From: Absidia repens
Taxonomy: Eukaryota > Mucoromycota > Mucoromycetes > Mucorales > Cunninghamellaceae
Length of the DNA stretch: 64,000 bases
Direction: 5' to 3'
Assembly: GCA_002105175.1 (NCBI GenBank)
Contig: MCGE01000038.1
Coordinates: forward strand, 248,001-312,000
Position 1 is the stretch's first letter; every line of letters starts with the position of its first letter. A model generated the notes under the pieces. It was not told the origin of the DNA, searched no databases, and worked only from the letters and a program-made list of their open reading frames with translations. Shown piece after piece: positions 34,866 to 45,995 of this stretch. A program made the translations under genes and the position numbers.

Positions 34866-35952
34866 CTAGTTTTTTGACTGTTGATTTTGTTGAGTGGGTT
34901 GTTGTGTTTGATGTGGTTGGTATTGTGGATTGTATTGATACTGTTGATTGTTGTATGGGCGTCGGTTATTGTAATTGGGACGGCGGTTTTGATTCATGAG
35001 TGGTGATGGATGATAACCATTGTAGTCACCGTAGTTAGGATCAAAGACTGGGTCTTGATTTTGGTTATTGTAGTTACGTTGACCATTATTGTGATGATAC
35101 GAGTTTTGATTATATTGTGGGGCATTGTATTGTCGGGGTTGATGACGTGGGTTATTGTATCGAGAGTTGGATGGTTGGTTGTATGTCCCATTTTGATTTT
35201 TTGAGAAGTTATTGAATTCTTCTTTGATGATACTTCTGATGGATTTTTGTATATCTTTCATATCCAGTGGGTTTGTTGAAGTGATAGCGTTCAAACTGGG
35301 TGAGTTTGTAGCGGTTTGATAGGGAGACATTTGAATGGTATCTGCGGGATGAGCAATACGTCGTGGGTGGAAGGGATTGTCAGCCATTGTAACCTGTTGA
35401 GGGTTATGTGCAGTCCAATAACCTTCGGCGGCTTTGAGCCATGCGTCAATGTCTTTACAGCCAAGTGATATGCAGTGTTGTTGTATGATAGGATGTACTC
35501 CTGCACGGAATCGGCTTTGGATCATTGATTCGGAATCAATTTCGGCAAGTTCAGCAGCTTCAAACAGTCTTGCGTAAAATGTTCTTGGATGTTCGTCAAT
35601 ACCTTGTACCATGTTGTTGAAGGCATACTCATATGTTTGTATGAGTTCAGGGGTGATATATTGGTCCATTAATTTTTTCATGACTTCGGAGTATGAAAGT
35701 GGGTCTTTTGTTTTTTTTTAGCAATTTGTTTACAAAAGTCCTAGCAGCGTGGTACAATTGTGTCTTGAGTATGATCAGCTTGCGATCTTCATCATTGATG
35801 TTTGAGAGTGCAAAGTAGTTATCCAGTGTTTGTTTAAAATTTCTGAAGTCTTCTCCTTCGAATCCAGAAAAGGGCATTAGCTTCATTTTCGGTTGGTAGA
35901 TAGGTCCGTTTGCCAACACAGTTTGTTCGTTCATCTTGTTTTTGGTTTCCAA
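34866..35952 (-). pseudogene. gag of the LTR element, one frameshift
   Basis: 35952 to about 35700 (MKLMPFSGFEGEDFRNFKQ, YFALSNINDEDRK, YHAARTFVNKLLKK) and about 35700-34866 (QYITPELIQTYEYAFNNM, HPRTFYARLFEAAELAEI, then an N/Q/Y-rich tail) are the two halves of a Ty3/gypsy capsid-type Gag. The frame changes at a nine-base A run (35711-35719 region) and is explained by one extra base there. The C-terminal tail (N, Q, Y, P-rich) has no CCHC zinc knuckle that I can see; RNA binding may rely on its Arg/Asn-rich stretches. Confidence 0.8.
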
Positions 35953-36120
35953 TTTGTATTTTTGAAAGTTTTGATAAATATTTCGGAGGTAAGGTTTGTA
36001 AGTGTGGACGTTGCGTCTTGAAATCTTGGCAGAGTTTACTTGAGTTTGAGGTTGTTAAAAGATTTGAGTGATGTTTCTTTGGAAATTTGAGTAGATATCC
36101 CCTGTAGTGAGCACCAAATA

Positions 36121-36846
36121 TGTTGCGGCTAAATTTGTGATTTTAGTCCAACTGGATTGTGTTTTTGTAGGTTTTTTATGTTTTTCTGGGTTAAATAGGA
36201 TGTCTTGAGTTATCCTTTAGTATAGCTTTGATCGTTTAGAGCTTTGAAAATAAATTTGTTCCTTCGGCGGACGTTGAAATATCTTGTTCCTGAATCGGAC
36301 AAAAATAGATTTGATAGTAGTGAGCACCAGAACTTTTGTAGATAAAGTCCAACTGTAAAGAAAGTTTATAAAAAATAAACTTGAAAGAGTAAAATAAAAT
36401 AAAAAGAAAAGTATTGACCTTTGTTGGTTCAATAAAAATAAGTGTATAACACACAGTAAAAATAAAATAGAAAAAGAGGACTTGCAGTCAAAAATGAAAA
36501 AAGGTTCCTATGATCCAATAGAAACGGTAGATAATTTGGTGGTATAATAACCTTTGTACTAAGTTTTATTTGTTAACTGAGAAAACTGATATGAAAAACT
36601 GATTCAAAAAAACTAAAGATTTCGAAATTTGTGGGGGAAGGATGGGGTATTTATACTAAATTTCGAAATTAAAAAAGACGCTAAGCGTAAAAAATAATAA
36701 TAATAAGGATCGCTGTGCGTAAATAAGATATATAGACGGCGCTAAGCGTCAAAAAAAAAAAAAAAAATGCGTTGAGCGTCAAAATGGTCAGAGGTCAGGG
36801 GGTGTTCAGAGGCCGATCCTCGACATACGGCTAATTTTGGTTGTCA
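36121..36846 (-). repeat. LTR, upstream (5') copy of the gypsy-type element
   Basis: Starts at 36121 with TGTTGCGGCTAAATTTGTG and shares with 29523-29970 the R/U5-like part. Its U3 (36660-36800) carries four related palindromic motifs, GACGCTAAGCGT, ATCGCTGTGCGT, GGCGCTAAGCGTC and GCGTTGAGCGTC, absent from the other LTR. The end at about 36846 (..TTGTCA) is chosen as the TG...CA partner and is approximate. A TATA box lies at 36646-36655 on the minus strand. Confidence 0.65.
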
Positions 36847-36889
36847 GGTCGTAACTGGAAATTGTTTTTTTAGGTTTTTATTTTTTATA

Positions 36890-37330
36890 GAGTGAGCACC
36901 AGAACTTTTTAGGATAAAGTTCAACCGATTGTAGCTTCAAAGGCTTAAAGATAATAAAGGACTAATTGAAAGTCCAAGTGACGATGTATTATTTTCAAAG
37001 ATGAAAATAATAAGGTCAATAAAATAAGTAGTGACTTAGATCAAGTCAAAAAAATAAAGAGAAGCGAGATTCAGACTCAGCTGTCAAAAAGATATAATAA
37101 AAGTATTCCAAAGTGTGGAATAATAGGAAGCCAACAAGTTGGGAGGTTTAAAAAAACCTTTATAATAAATTTATTTAAAAAATAATAAAGATGGTGATCA
37201 AAGATAATATAAATTCCAAGATAATTTTTCTTTTCTTTTTCAATTTTTTTTCTAAGGTATTTATACTAAAATTTATTTTATGCAAAACATCTGGTACTGA
37301 ACGTCGGGTTATGAACGTCGGGTACTGATC
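36890..37330 (-). repeat. Third, more diverged LTR-like sequence
   Basis: Shares AGTGAGCACCAGAACTTTTA, AAAACCTTT.TA.T..ATTTTAT and GGTATTTATACTAAA with the other two LTRs in the same order. Its U3 has a different motif, GAACGTCGGGT, twice at about 37295-37325. It is probably an older or related solo LTR next to the element. Confidence 0.5.
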
Positions 37331-37451
37331 AAATAAACAGCATGATGTCAATGGTGGTAAAAGATATATTTTTTATTAAAAACAGATGAATGATATAGCA
37401 AGTAAAGATGAAAACAATAAAAGAGATATAATGCAAAGAAGAGGTATACAT

Positions 37452-38010
37452 TTACAGAACGGAGGAGGAGGAGTGAGAAGGATGAAAGGCAGGTTGGAGA
37501 AGGGAATCAGGCTCGGCGAATCGGCTTTGACGTCTAATGAGGGACGACGATGACGACGGCGACGACAATGACGACTGCGACGACGACAACGAAGGAGCAG
37601 AGGAAAGGAGTGAAATGGTTGATTCCATGAGCATACGACCCGTCCAAACAAGGGATAGAATTTCCTTCATGGCTTCGGGAAACATTGTTGTATTGGTAGG
37701 GAAGAAGATGTCCTTTGTTCTTGATACCTTGGCCACATAACCACAAGGACACGTCACCACCATCATCATGAGCTTGGACCCCATTACAATAAATCCAGTG
37801 GCATATAATTTGTTGGTCAATGTAGGGTGCCGAACTGTCATGGTGTAGAGCATATCCTTCAAGGACTTCGGTAATTTGAGCCATCCACAATTGAGTTCCT
37901 TTGTTGATGATGACCCAGTCAGAATACCTTGTTCGCGTCCCGCTTCCATGCATCCGAGTTCAACATTTCCTTTTCCATACAATAAATCCACTTTGACGCC
38001 ACGCTTGATC
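37452..38010 (-). pseudogene. 3' part of a Mucoromycota-type multi-copy hypothetical gene
   Basis: A frame opens after a CAG acceptor at 38011-38013 and runs to the stop at 37452. It reads VDLLYGKGNVELGCMEAGRE, then KELNCGWLKLPKSLKDML, then FFPTNTTMFPEAMKEIL and LVWTGRMLMEST. This succession (a 'GNVE.GC.E.G' strand, a 'LKLPK.LKDML' helix, a glycine-rich strand and a 'FP......+.IL.L.WTG+.LM' helix) matches the layout of a repeated hypothetical family that I know from Mucoromycota. No upstream exon can be found; a (CA)n tract at 38034-38057 and the triplicated segment lie there. The C-terminus is a serine-rich tail. Function unknown. Called a pseudogene because the front is missing. Confidence 0.5.
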
Positions 38011-38309
38011 CTGTCACACCAATCATGTCACACCACACACACACACACACACACACAATATACACAGAAGAATAGACATTCAAAAATGGCAAAAAAAATA
38101 TTTTTATTGAATATATCATGAGGGTTTGGTAAATGGAATAGGGGGAAAAGGGGGGAGGCGAAGGGAAGAGCAAGTATCTAAAGCCTACACTGGATTGCTG
38201 ATATCATTGTATGGAAGACAATAGATGTCAGGAAGTTCTATTGGCGTTATCCAGATGCCACCACGAGGAGGTTGAACGTTTTGGCATCCACAAAAGACAA
38301 GTTCCTTCA

Positions 38310-38575
38310 GAAAAAAACGAGTTTCAGAGAGTACCAGCTCAAAGCATACTCGTCCGAAGATACGGTGAAGAGTGACAATGAGCAACGACAGAAACTCAAA
38401 GTGTGCATTCAAAAAAAAAAGAATAAAAAATAAAAGCCGTAAAGTCATCATGAGAAAAGACGAGTTTCAGAGAGTACCAGCTCAAAGCATAAACGCCGAT
38501 TTTCAAGATGAAGTGAAGAGTGACAATGAGCAACGGCAAAAACTCAAAGTGTGCATTCAAAAAAAGCAAAGAAGG

Positions 38576-38618
<43 letters not shown>

Positions 38619-38700
38619 AGAGCCGTAAAGTCATCATGAGAAAAGACGAGTTTCAGAGAGTACCAGCTCAAAGCATACTCGCCGATTTTCAAAATGAGTG
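38310..38700. repeat. Triplicated approx. 145-bp segment
   Basis: GAGTTTCAGAGAGTACCAGC begins at about 38319, 38462 and 38648. Each unit continues through GTGAAGAGTGACAATGAGCA to GTGTGCATTCAAAAAAA and a variable poly(A) (up to about 37 A at 38578-38614). On the minus strand the first unit runs into a coding-looking tail (FELVLSETRFFLKELVFCG, ending VSNP-like at 38188), so part of an exon may have been triplicated. Confidence 0.75.
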
Positions 38701-39140
38701 AAAAGTGAGAAAGAGAAAAAAAAAAGAAAGAAGGAAGACCCGACCCAAAAAAATTCGACACAGACAAAACACCAATTCTAACCCCGCAAAAATAAAGTCC
38801 TCAGCGTTGGGCTGGCTTTTCGCCAGCAAAGACTTAGGGCACTTCCACTTTACCCGATTCAAAAAAGGGGGATACTGAAGCCTAACATTCTCACACATCC
38901 AAAATATATCAACTGAATTTCAGGTGGTGGGTTGATATGTGGGATTTTTATGGGATAAGATTAGACGCCACCCATCATTTGAAATTTGGTGGTCCCTTCC
39001 TCTTTCCTATCCGCCATGCCCAGCGTTCTTTTTTTTTTTTTTTCTTTTTTCTTTTTGTTTATGCGGAAAAAAAAACGGGATGGGCGTTGGCGCATATACA
39101 TTTTGCACTTTAGGAGCTACCCCTCAGGCATATAACTAAC
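38701..39140. other. Intergenic
   Basis: T-runs at 39029-39044. No gene recognised. A GGCTGGCTTTTCGCCAGC hairpin-like stretch lies at 38810-38828. Confidence 0.35.
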
Positions 39141-39860
39141 ATTCATTTGAACTTATATATATATATATATATTATTTTGATTATTTTGCTTATTACTTTA
39201 CCATACGCAATGAAAATAATGAAGCATAAAAATACTGTATGACCAGTATAGTGGAAGTATAGCATTTTATTGGGGAATGTTACGCTGGTGCTACAGCTTT
39301 GGCTTAACAATATGAATTGCAAAACGGGTATAGAGTCGCGTTTCATATCAAGCGACCCAGGGCTGACAGACCGTCGCTGGGGCATGCAGAGGGAGGCGGG
39401 TGACCGATAATTACAGAGAACATATACAGAAATCAGAGAGAAATAGTTTATGACGGGTGCTAAACTGAGTGAATGACCTTGGTTAATTAATATTATTGGC
39501 TAATAAGTAAGATGATCATCTTAAAGGGTAAGGGATCTAGAGCTATCGGCAAGTTGTGAGACTCTAAACGAAATCGTGCCCAAGTGGGAAAGCAAGAATG
39601 TAGTTGCTGGATAGGAAAATCATAAAACAACTTTGATAACGGTATTACTCACTATCCCATGGTTCAGAAGATGTTTAATAAAGATACACATTTTATTGAA
39701 GCATAACTAAAGATCAGCACTAAACTGAAGGCATTGTATTAAGGGATATGACAGAAAAGCATCAAGAAGACAAGTCAGGACCGTTCTAATAAGGGGCAAG
39801 AGCAATCAACTTTATGTTGAAGAGAGAATTGTAAAAATGGATATAACACCAATTTTTGCA
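39141..39860 (+). repeat. Dispersed repeat family 1, 5' part of a long copy
   Basis: (TA)n at about 39155-39171 followed by ACCATACGCAATGAAAATAA and the GGAAGTATAGCATTTTATTG block, which match 3001-3110. Later 'ACATTTTATTGAAGCATA' and 'CACTAAACTGAAGGCA' modules. The core follows separately at 40460. Confidence 0.55.
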
Positions 39861-39939
39861 TGTTTTTTATAAGGAAACTCAGCTAACTAACCTTAATTTC
39901 CGCTTCTTTGTCCCTCCGACTCTCTTTTTCAGACAGAGC

Positions 39940-40145
39940 CCTGAGCAAACGACCGTTGGGTCCCAAGGCGCTGCCCACAATAGGAGCCGTCCATCCTTTT
40001 CTCAAAGATATTTTCCCAATCGACATGGCGTTGAACACGACAATTAGGCTCTAGAGACGCTGTCAACACATAGTGCCAAATGACGGAGTATCCCAGCAAA
40101 ACATGGATTTCAGAAACGCACTGCCAACCAGTAAATTGAAATTTT
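39940..40145 (+). repeat. Diverged copy of repeat family 3 (GGGCCCC hairpin repeat)
   Basis: GAGCAAACGACCGTTGGGTC, CCAAGGCGCTGCCCAC and, further on, CCAACCAGTAAATTGAAA match, more weakly, the units at 40965 and 46985. Confidence 0.45.
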
Positions 40146-40459
40146 TTGATCCCTTGCTACATAATTAATACTATTCTCAACTTTGCTCTTCAATATATCC
40201 CACCACAACAAAATACACTGTAATAGCTGTTTTTTTCACACAAACACATCCTTTTTTTTTTTTTTTTTTTTTTTTCTACGCACGGACTTATAGAGTTATT
40301 GTAAGAAGTCTCCATAATACACAATCCTTTCCTTTTTCATATATATATAAGACGCACTTTTTTTTTTCTTTCTATGCATATGTAATACACATTCGTTGAA
40401 GCTCATCATGTAAACGTACAACAATGAAACTAATTATAATAAAAAGAACATATTTATTC

Positions 40460-40640
40460 AGTCGTAGATATTAACGATGACAAACTATTACTAAACTAAT
40501 GAGTGCTAATCTACTGTCGTTCGCAATCCTACATCCAAAATGAAAGCGTTTCCCCATGATGTTTGTTTTGCGTTTTTTAAAACGCCCCTAATTCAAGTTC
40601 TAACACTAATCCTAAATCACCAGTACCCTAATGAGCCATG
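40460..40640 (+). repeat. Dispersed repeat family 1, core copy
   Basis: AAATGAAAGCGTTTCCCCAT at about 40538-40557, preceded by 'ACTAAACTAATGAGTG' and followed by 'TTCTAACACTAATCCTAA' and an A-rich tract. Confidence 0.55.
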
Positions 40641-40964
40641 CCATCATATCATTCAGACTATCATGAAGGAAAAAAATAAAAAAGAAAGAAAAAGAGAGGG
40701 AAAAAAAAGGGGACCAACAAAAAAAAAAAAAAAATAGAAAGCACAATGCGGAGCCTGAATCATCCAGCTTTTTTTTTTTTATGTCAAAAAATCAAATAAA
40801 AATCAAAGAAACGGGCAATCGCTATAATTACCATATAGCTTAATTCGTTTTATCTTCCAGTGGAAAGGCAGTTGCAACCACTACATAATCAAACTCTAAG
40901 CTCTCCGACGCATTTCAAGTAAGCTATTATTTCAGCACACATAAAAAACCCATTGACGACGCGC

Positions 40965-41420
40965 TGAGCACGACGGTTGGGCCCCAAGGGGCCGCCCACC
41001 AAAGTGCGAAATGGCGGAGGCTTTAATCCTATCCCATCGAAACCAACACTTTAACCAAAAAATGTGACACCCAGTAAATCGAAAGATTTCCAAAAGCTCC
41101 AGCGGAGCGCCAGAGCGTTTATTAATTTAATATATTAAAAAGAGAGGTAAACCCTTATTTAAAATATTAATCGAAGATAATGATCTATGCCTTTGAAATT
41201 TCCATCCATTTCCTCCACTCACATCAACGATCCATGTCGCTGTTACAATGTTGAGGTTTTTTGTTGTCAGCTGTATGGAGCATTTGACACAACGAGCTGT
41301 GGTTTTTTTTTTCCTATGCATTAATATATTAAAAAGAAAGAGGGGTAAGCCATTAGGCACTCAAAAACATATTGGGAGAGGTGTCTTCAAAACGAGATTG
41401 GTTTAAAATAGAATATACGA
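40965..41420 (+). repeat. Repeat family 3, left flank of the helicase gene
   Basis: GCTGAGCACGACGGTTGGGC, CCCAAGGGGCCGCCCACC, CCAGTAAATCGAAAGATTTC and AAAAGCTCCAGCGGAGCGCC, then GGGTAAGCCATTAGGCAC and AACATATTGGGAGAGGTGTC. The same blocks occur in the same order and orientation at 46985-47290, on the other side of the gene, with about 200 extra bases here (41145-41325). Confidence 0.75.
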
Positions 41421-41438
41421 TTGTCTAAACCATTTTAT

Positions 41439-41472
<34 letters not shown>

Positions 41473-41497
41473 GTCTCAAGTTCAACCGGGTAGAAGC

Positions 41498-41610
41498 ACA
41501 ATGAAGTTGAATGAAGTCTGGGGACAATGAAGTTGAATGAAGTCTGGGGACAATGAAGTTGAATGAAGTCTGGCGCACAATGAAGTTGAATGAAGTCTGG
41601 GGACAATGAA
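41498..41610. repeat. 26-bp tandem repeat, four units
   Basis: ACAATGAAGTTGAATGAAGT plus CTGGGG repeated four times (third unit ends CTGGCGC). It follows a poly(A) of about 31 at 41441-41471. Confidence 0.8.
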
Positions 41611-41755
41611 ACCTGTAATTTTTTCCACCCGTGGACCCCTAAGAGTGTGATTTGCATTTTTTTGTGGTCAACTGTGTTTCAAATTCGTAATACAAATTCT
41701 TATTTAAATTGCCCTGAAAGAAGAAAAAAAAAAAACTTCTTTCAAAGCTAAAGGC

Positions 41756-41974
41756 ATGTCAGCACCGAATCAGTCCAATTCACAAGAGGTCTTTGATTGG
41801 GATTTACCACGGTAAACGAAAAAGAAAAAAAAAACCTGTTTCTTGACAGTTCTTGATTTTCTTTCTTAACAACCATATTTTTTCTATTTGATGCTTGCAG
41901 CAATCCTGAAGTGGTGAATGCCGAATTGGATTTTCTAACCAATCAAGTACAAATCGTTCCTCCGTCACCAGCAG

Positions 41975-42041
<67 letters not shown>

Positions 42042-43191
42042 GCAGCAGTGGCAGCAACAACATCAGTACGGTGGCGATGAATGGCATTTACCTGGTCATA
42101 CGGATCCTATTATTCCCAAGGCATGGCACCAGACATCGGGTATTTCTGCCGACACCATTGCCAGTAGCAGTGCCGCCGCGACGCGCACATCGTTCACCAG
42201 ACAGCAACAGCAGCAGCAGCAACAGTATCACGATCAAGACCACGATGGGTACACCGATGTCGTCGATACCGATGCATTACTGACAACAACATTCAAACTC
42301 AATCTGAACGATACCAGCGAAGAGTCCACCTTCTCGCCCATCACCGATTATACCTTGTTTCGAAAAAAACCGGTGATCCCATTGATCGATGATATCTTGT
42401 CTCCACCTGTCGACATCAACATCAACACAACCCCTCATCATAGCACTTACCCGCATATCCCTGTCAATCTCATCAACGGCGCCTATTCGTCTGTGGATCA
42501 TTATTTGGCCACCCATTTTGAACTGATGCGTCAAGATGCCCTAATCCCACTGCAAAACGCCGTCGCCTCCTACCGTGCCTCCTCCTTAGCCATGACTCAC
42601 GCCGCCAAACAATGGTCTCTTTTTGATGACATGAAACCTCTCGATGATATGACGGTTCCGGCTGCTTCTTCGTCGGCGACTGCGGCCGGTACGTATCCAA
42701 GGGACTTTAGGATCTATGAACATGTAAGTTAGTTTCAGCCAAAAACACACACCCTAGGATGGGTGGGGATGTGTATATGTGTGTGTGTGTTCATTTGTTC
42801 TGAACTGACCACATTTTTTTTTTTTTTTTTTTTTTTTTTAATGTATAGGTACAATTAAATGCATTGGTATATGCCAATCGACATGTAGCGTATCGGGTCA
42901 GTTTTAGATTACCTTACACGGTGCGGGTGTCGTGGCCCACATCGAAAAGGCTGATCGAAGGCACATTGGTGTTATTGTCCAAGGATAAGTTTGAAAAGGA
43001 TCTGAAGATTGCCACGGTGGTGCAACGTGGGGATGAACCCATGAAGGGCGCCAGTCGATTTGAATTCATGGTGGAACTTTGTTTGGAACGGGATAACCCG
43101 CTGGATCCCTTGGGTTTCGGTGATCCGTCGTCCATGGAGCAGGATACTTACGTCATGGTAAGGAAGAAAAAAATTGGGGGGGGGATGAATC

Positions 43192-43226
<35 letters not shown>

Positions 43227-43230
43227 CTGA

Positions 43231-43283
<53 letters not shown>

Positions 43284-45963
43284 GTATGTTCCATAGATTG
43301 AAGCGACCGATAGTTATTTTGAAGGTAAAGCAGCTCCCCTTTCTCCCTGACGTTTTTTTTTATGATTGTTTAACTCACCTCCCTGCTCCTCTTTATCAGC
43401 GTACCGGCATACCTTGAACGTACTCAAAAATGTCAAGGAAGACGAATTACCATTCAAGCCATACTTGGTGGATGTGGACAAGAATATACGCGTGCCTTAC
43501 TATGCTGCCAATAAAAGATACTATGATCTGGATACTTCACCGAAACCCAATAAACACACGCCCAACCGCAAACCTATCGACATCATGGGCACTTGGCCGC
43601 CGTATGATATTGGCATGGACAAGACACAATTGGATGCCCTTCAAACCATCTTATCCAACGACATGGCGATCATCCAGGGACCTCCCGGCACTGGCAAAAC
43701 GTTTGTGGGGACGTATGGCATGAAAGTGCTCTTGGCGAATTTGGAAAGTCATATTGGTCCTGTGGTCTGTATTTGTCAAACCAACCACGGTAAGTCCCTC
43801 ATTTTTTAAGGGGTGGTGAAATCCAAAACTCATCCCTCTTTTTTTATTAAATCATTAGCTCTGGATCAATTCTTGGAACATATCTTTGACTTTGAAGACC
43901 GCATTGTACGCATTGGTGGCCGATCCAAATCCAGTATTTTAAAAGACAATGTGATCCACGAACTACGCAAAACCGAACCCAAAGCAGCAGGCTCAGACGT
44001 GGGCAGATTATACCGGCAACGCGACGAAATAGCCAAGAAAATCGATCACGTCTTGATGGAAATGTATGAAGACCCTTGTGTGACTTAGCGTTTTTGGCCA
44101 AACACAAATTGTTACGCCCTCGCCAATTGGATGCCTTACGACGCCTTGGGGAACGTGAAGATCAACGACGGAAACAACAAGCCAATGCGTTGAATTCCTT
44201 GGATTCGATCGATGACGAATTATGGGTGTGTCTGCCGTCACCCCACTCAAGCGCTCATGGCAGCAGGTCGCAATCACCATCGGAAGAAACAACTCCAGCA
44301 AGAAGAAGCCTCCAAGGAATGGGGTGCAAAGGGCGGCAATCCAAATCATGTACCGGCACCAGAAGCTGAAAAACCATTGAATGCCATTGAAGTATGGTTG
44401 CAGGACGCTATTGAAATGGTCGGGCGACAAGATACGGAGTCCATGTATGCGAATGAAATGAAAGATCTATTACTAGAACAACAAAAGGGACTTGTGTTTG
44501 AAGACGATCTGGATGGACCGGAATTACTGGATGAAGACGAAGTCATTGAACTCAAGCAGAACTTTTTTATGGATACCACGCACCAGGATTTACGCGGCAA
44601 CAAATCACGGTTCATCAATATCGGCAACGCCTACAAAGCCATCAGCATCAGCATCAGGAACAACAACACCCGCCATCACAGCAGGGGTTTTCAGTTTGAA
44701 GGCACTGGTAGGCTTGTCCAGCTTAAACAACAACAACCGAATGAACGCAAGGTCATCAATTACAAGAAACCCAATCCGCTCAAGATCAAAACCAACACGG
44801 CTACCAGTAAGGGCGGGTATGATTTCTTCAGCGACGAAAAAGCACCCGTCCCGAACCACGAGAAAGAAGAAGACGACAACATCATGAAGTGCTGGAACGG
44901 TGGATGAAGGACGATGATGTCACTATGTGGCCGTTGACCGTGCGTTTGAAAGCACACAAGCAATGGGCTGACCTGCGCAACCGTCATTTACAACAAAACC
45001 TCCAGGCGATGGTGAACGACTACAATCGATTGTCGACCGAAATCCAGCGTGTCAATGTGCGGAACGATGCCAAGTTGTGTCGTGCCAATCGTGTGATTGG
45101 GATGACAAGTACAGCAGCAGTAAGTGCACCTTTCTATTGGAAAAAAAAAAAATCATCACCCTCCGTCTAATTTTTTTTTTTTTCTGTTGTAGGCCAAATA
45201 CCATGATTTATTGGAAGCCATCCAACCTTCGGTGCTTGTTGTGGAAGAAGCGGCGGAAATGCTTGAATCCCATATTGTCACGGCGTTGACGAGTTCCTTA
45301 CAACATCTGATCTTGATTGGTGATCATCAACAATTACGGCCCAGTACAGCGGTGCATCGATTATCCGAACATCATCATCTCAATGTGTCGCTTTTGAACG
45401 TCTGCTCAACAATGGTTTCCCCTATACACGACTTTCCCATCAACGACGTATGCGGCCCGAGATCCGTACCTTGATCAACCCGATCTACAGTGACCCACCT
45501 TTACAAGACCATGCCGATGTCATGCACTACCCACCTGTGCCCGGGATGCAACGCAACGTGTATTTTTTGGCCCATGAAGAACCCGAAGATATCTGGACCA
45601 TCCGATGTCAAATGTAATTTCCACGAAGCCGAAATGGTGGCCCGGCTCAGTTATTACCTGTTGCAGCAACAACACCGGAAGGTGAATGCATCACAGCTAA
45701 GGATATCACCATCATCACCATGTTGCCGGTCAACGTGCCATGATCAAACGTCAATTACGCAACGTCGCCACTCCCGAATGCGACGCCACGGGCATCCATG
45801 TCAGTAGTGTGGATGACTACCAAGGGGAAGAAAATAAAATCATCTTGTTGTCCCTGGTCAGGTCCAATACCAATAGCCAAATTGGGTTTTTGAAAGGTGG
45901 CGATCGTGCGTGTGTGGCCTTATCGCGCGCAAAACATGTAAGTGTGTGTGTGGGAGAGCGACC

Positions 45964-45995
<32 letters not shown>

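Larger units (their letters stand above)
29523..36846 (-). mobile_element. Damaged Ty3/gypsy LTR retrotransposon without integrase
   Basis: On the minus strand the order is: 5' LTR (36846-36121), a TGGTGCTCACTACA stretch right after it that suits a primer-binding site, gag (35952-34866), pol with protease, reverse transcriptase and RNase H (34839-30773), an extra ORF (30615-30133) and the 3' LTR. RT before RNase H and a CCHC-poor gag fit Ty3/gypsy. No integrase can be found between RNase H and the LTR, the RNase H is split by an insertion, and several frame breaks are present. Clear target-site duplications were not found. Confidence 0.75.

Noticed and set aside
29523..36846. Target-site duplication around the LTR element
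   Set aside because: The five bases before 29523 (AACGC) are not found after 36846; boundaries are uncertain and a third LTR lies next to it.
41498..41610. Four-unit direct repeat as a CRISPR-like array
   Set aside because: The units abut without spacers and the DNA is eukaryotic.
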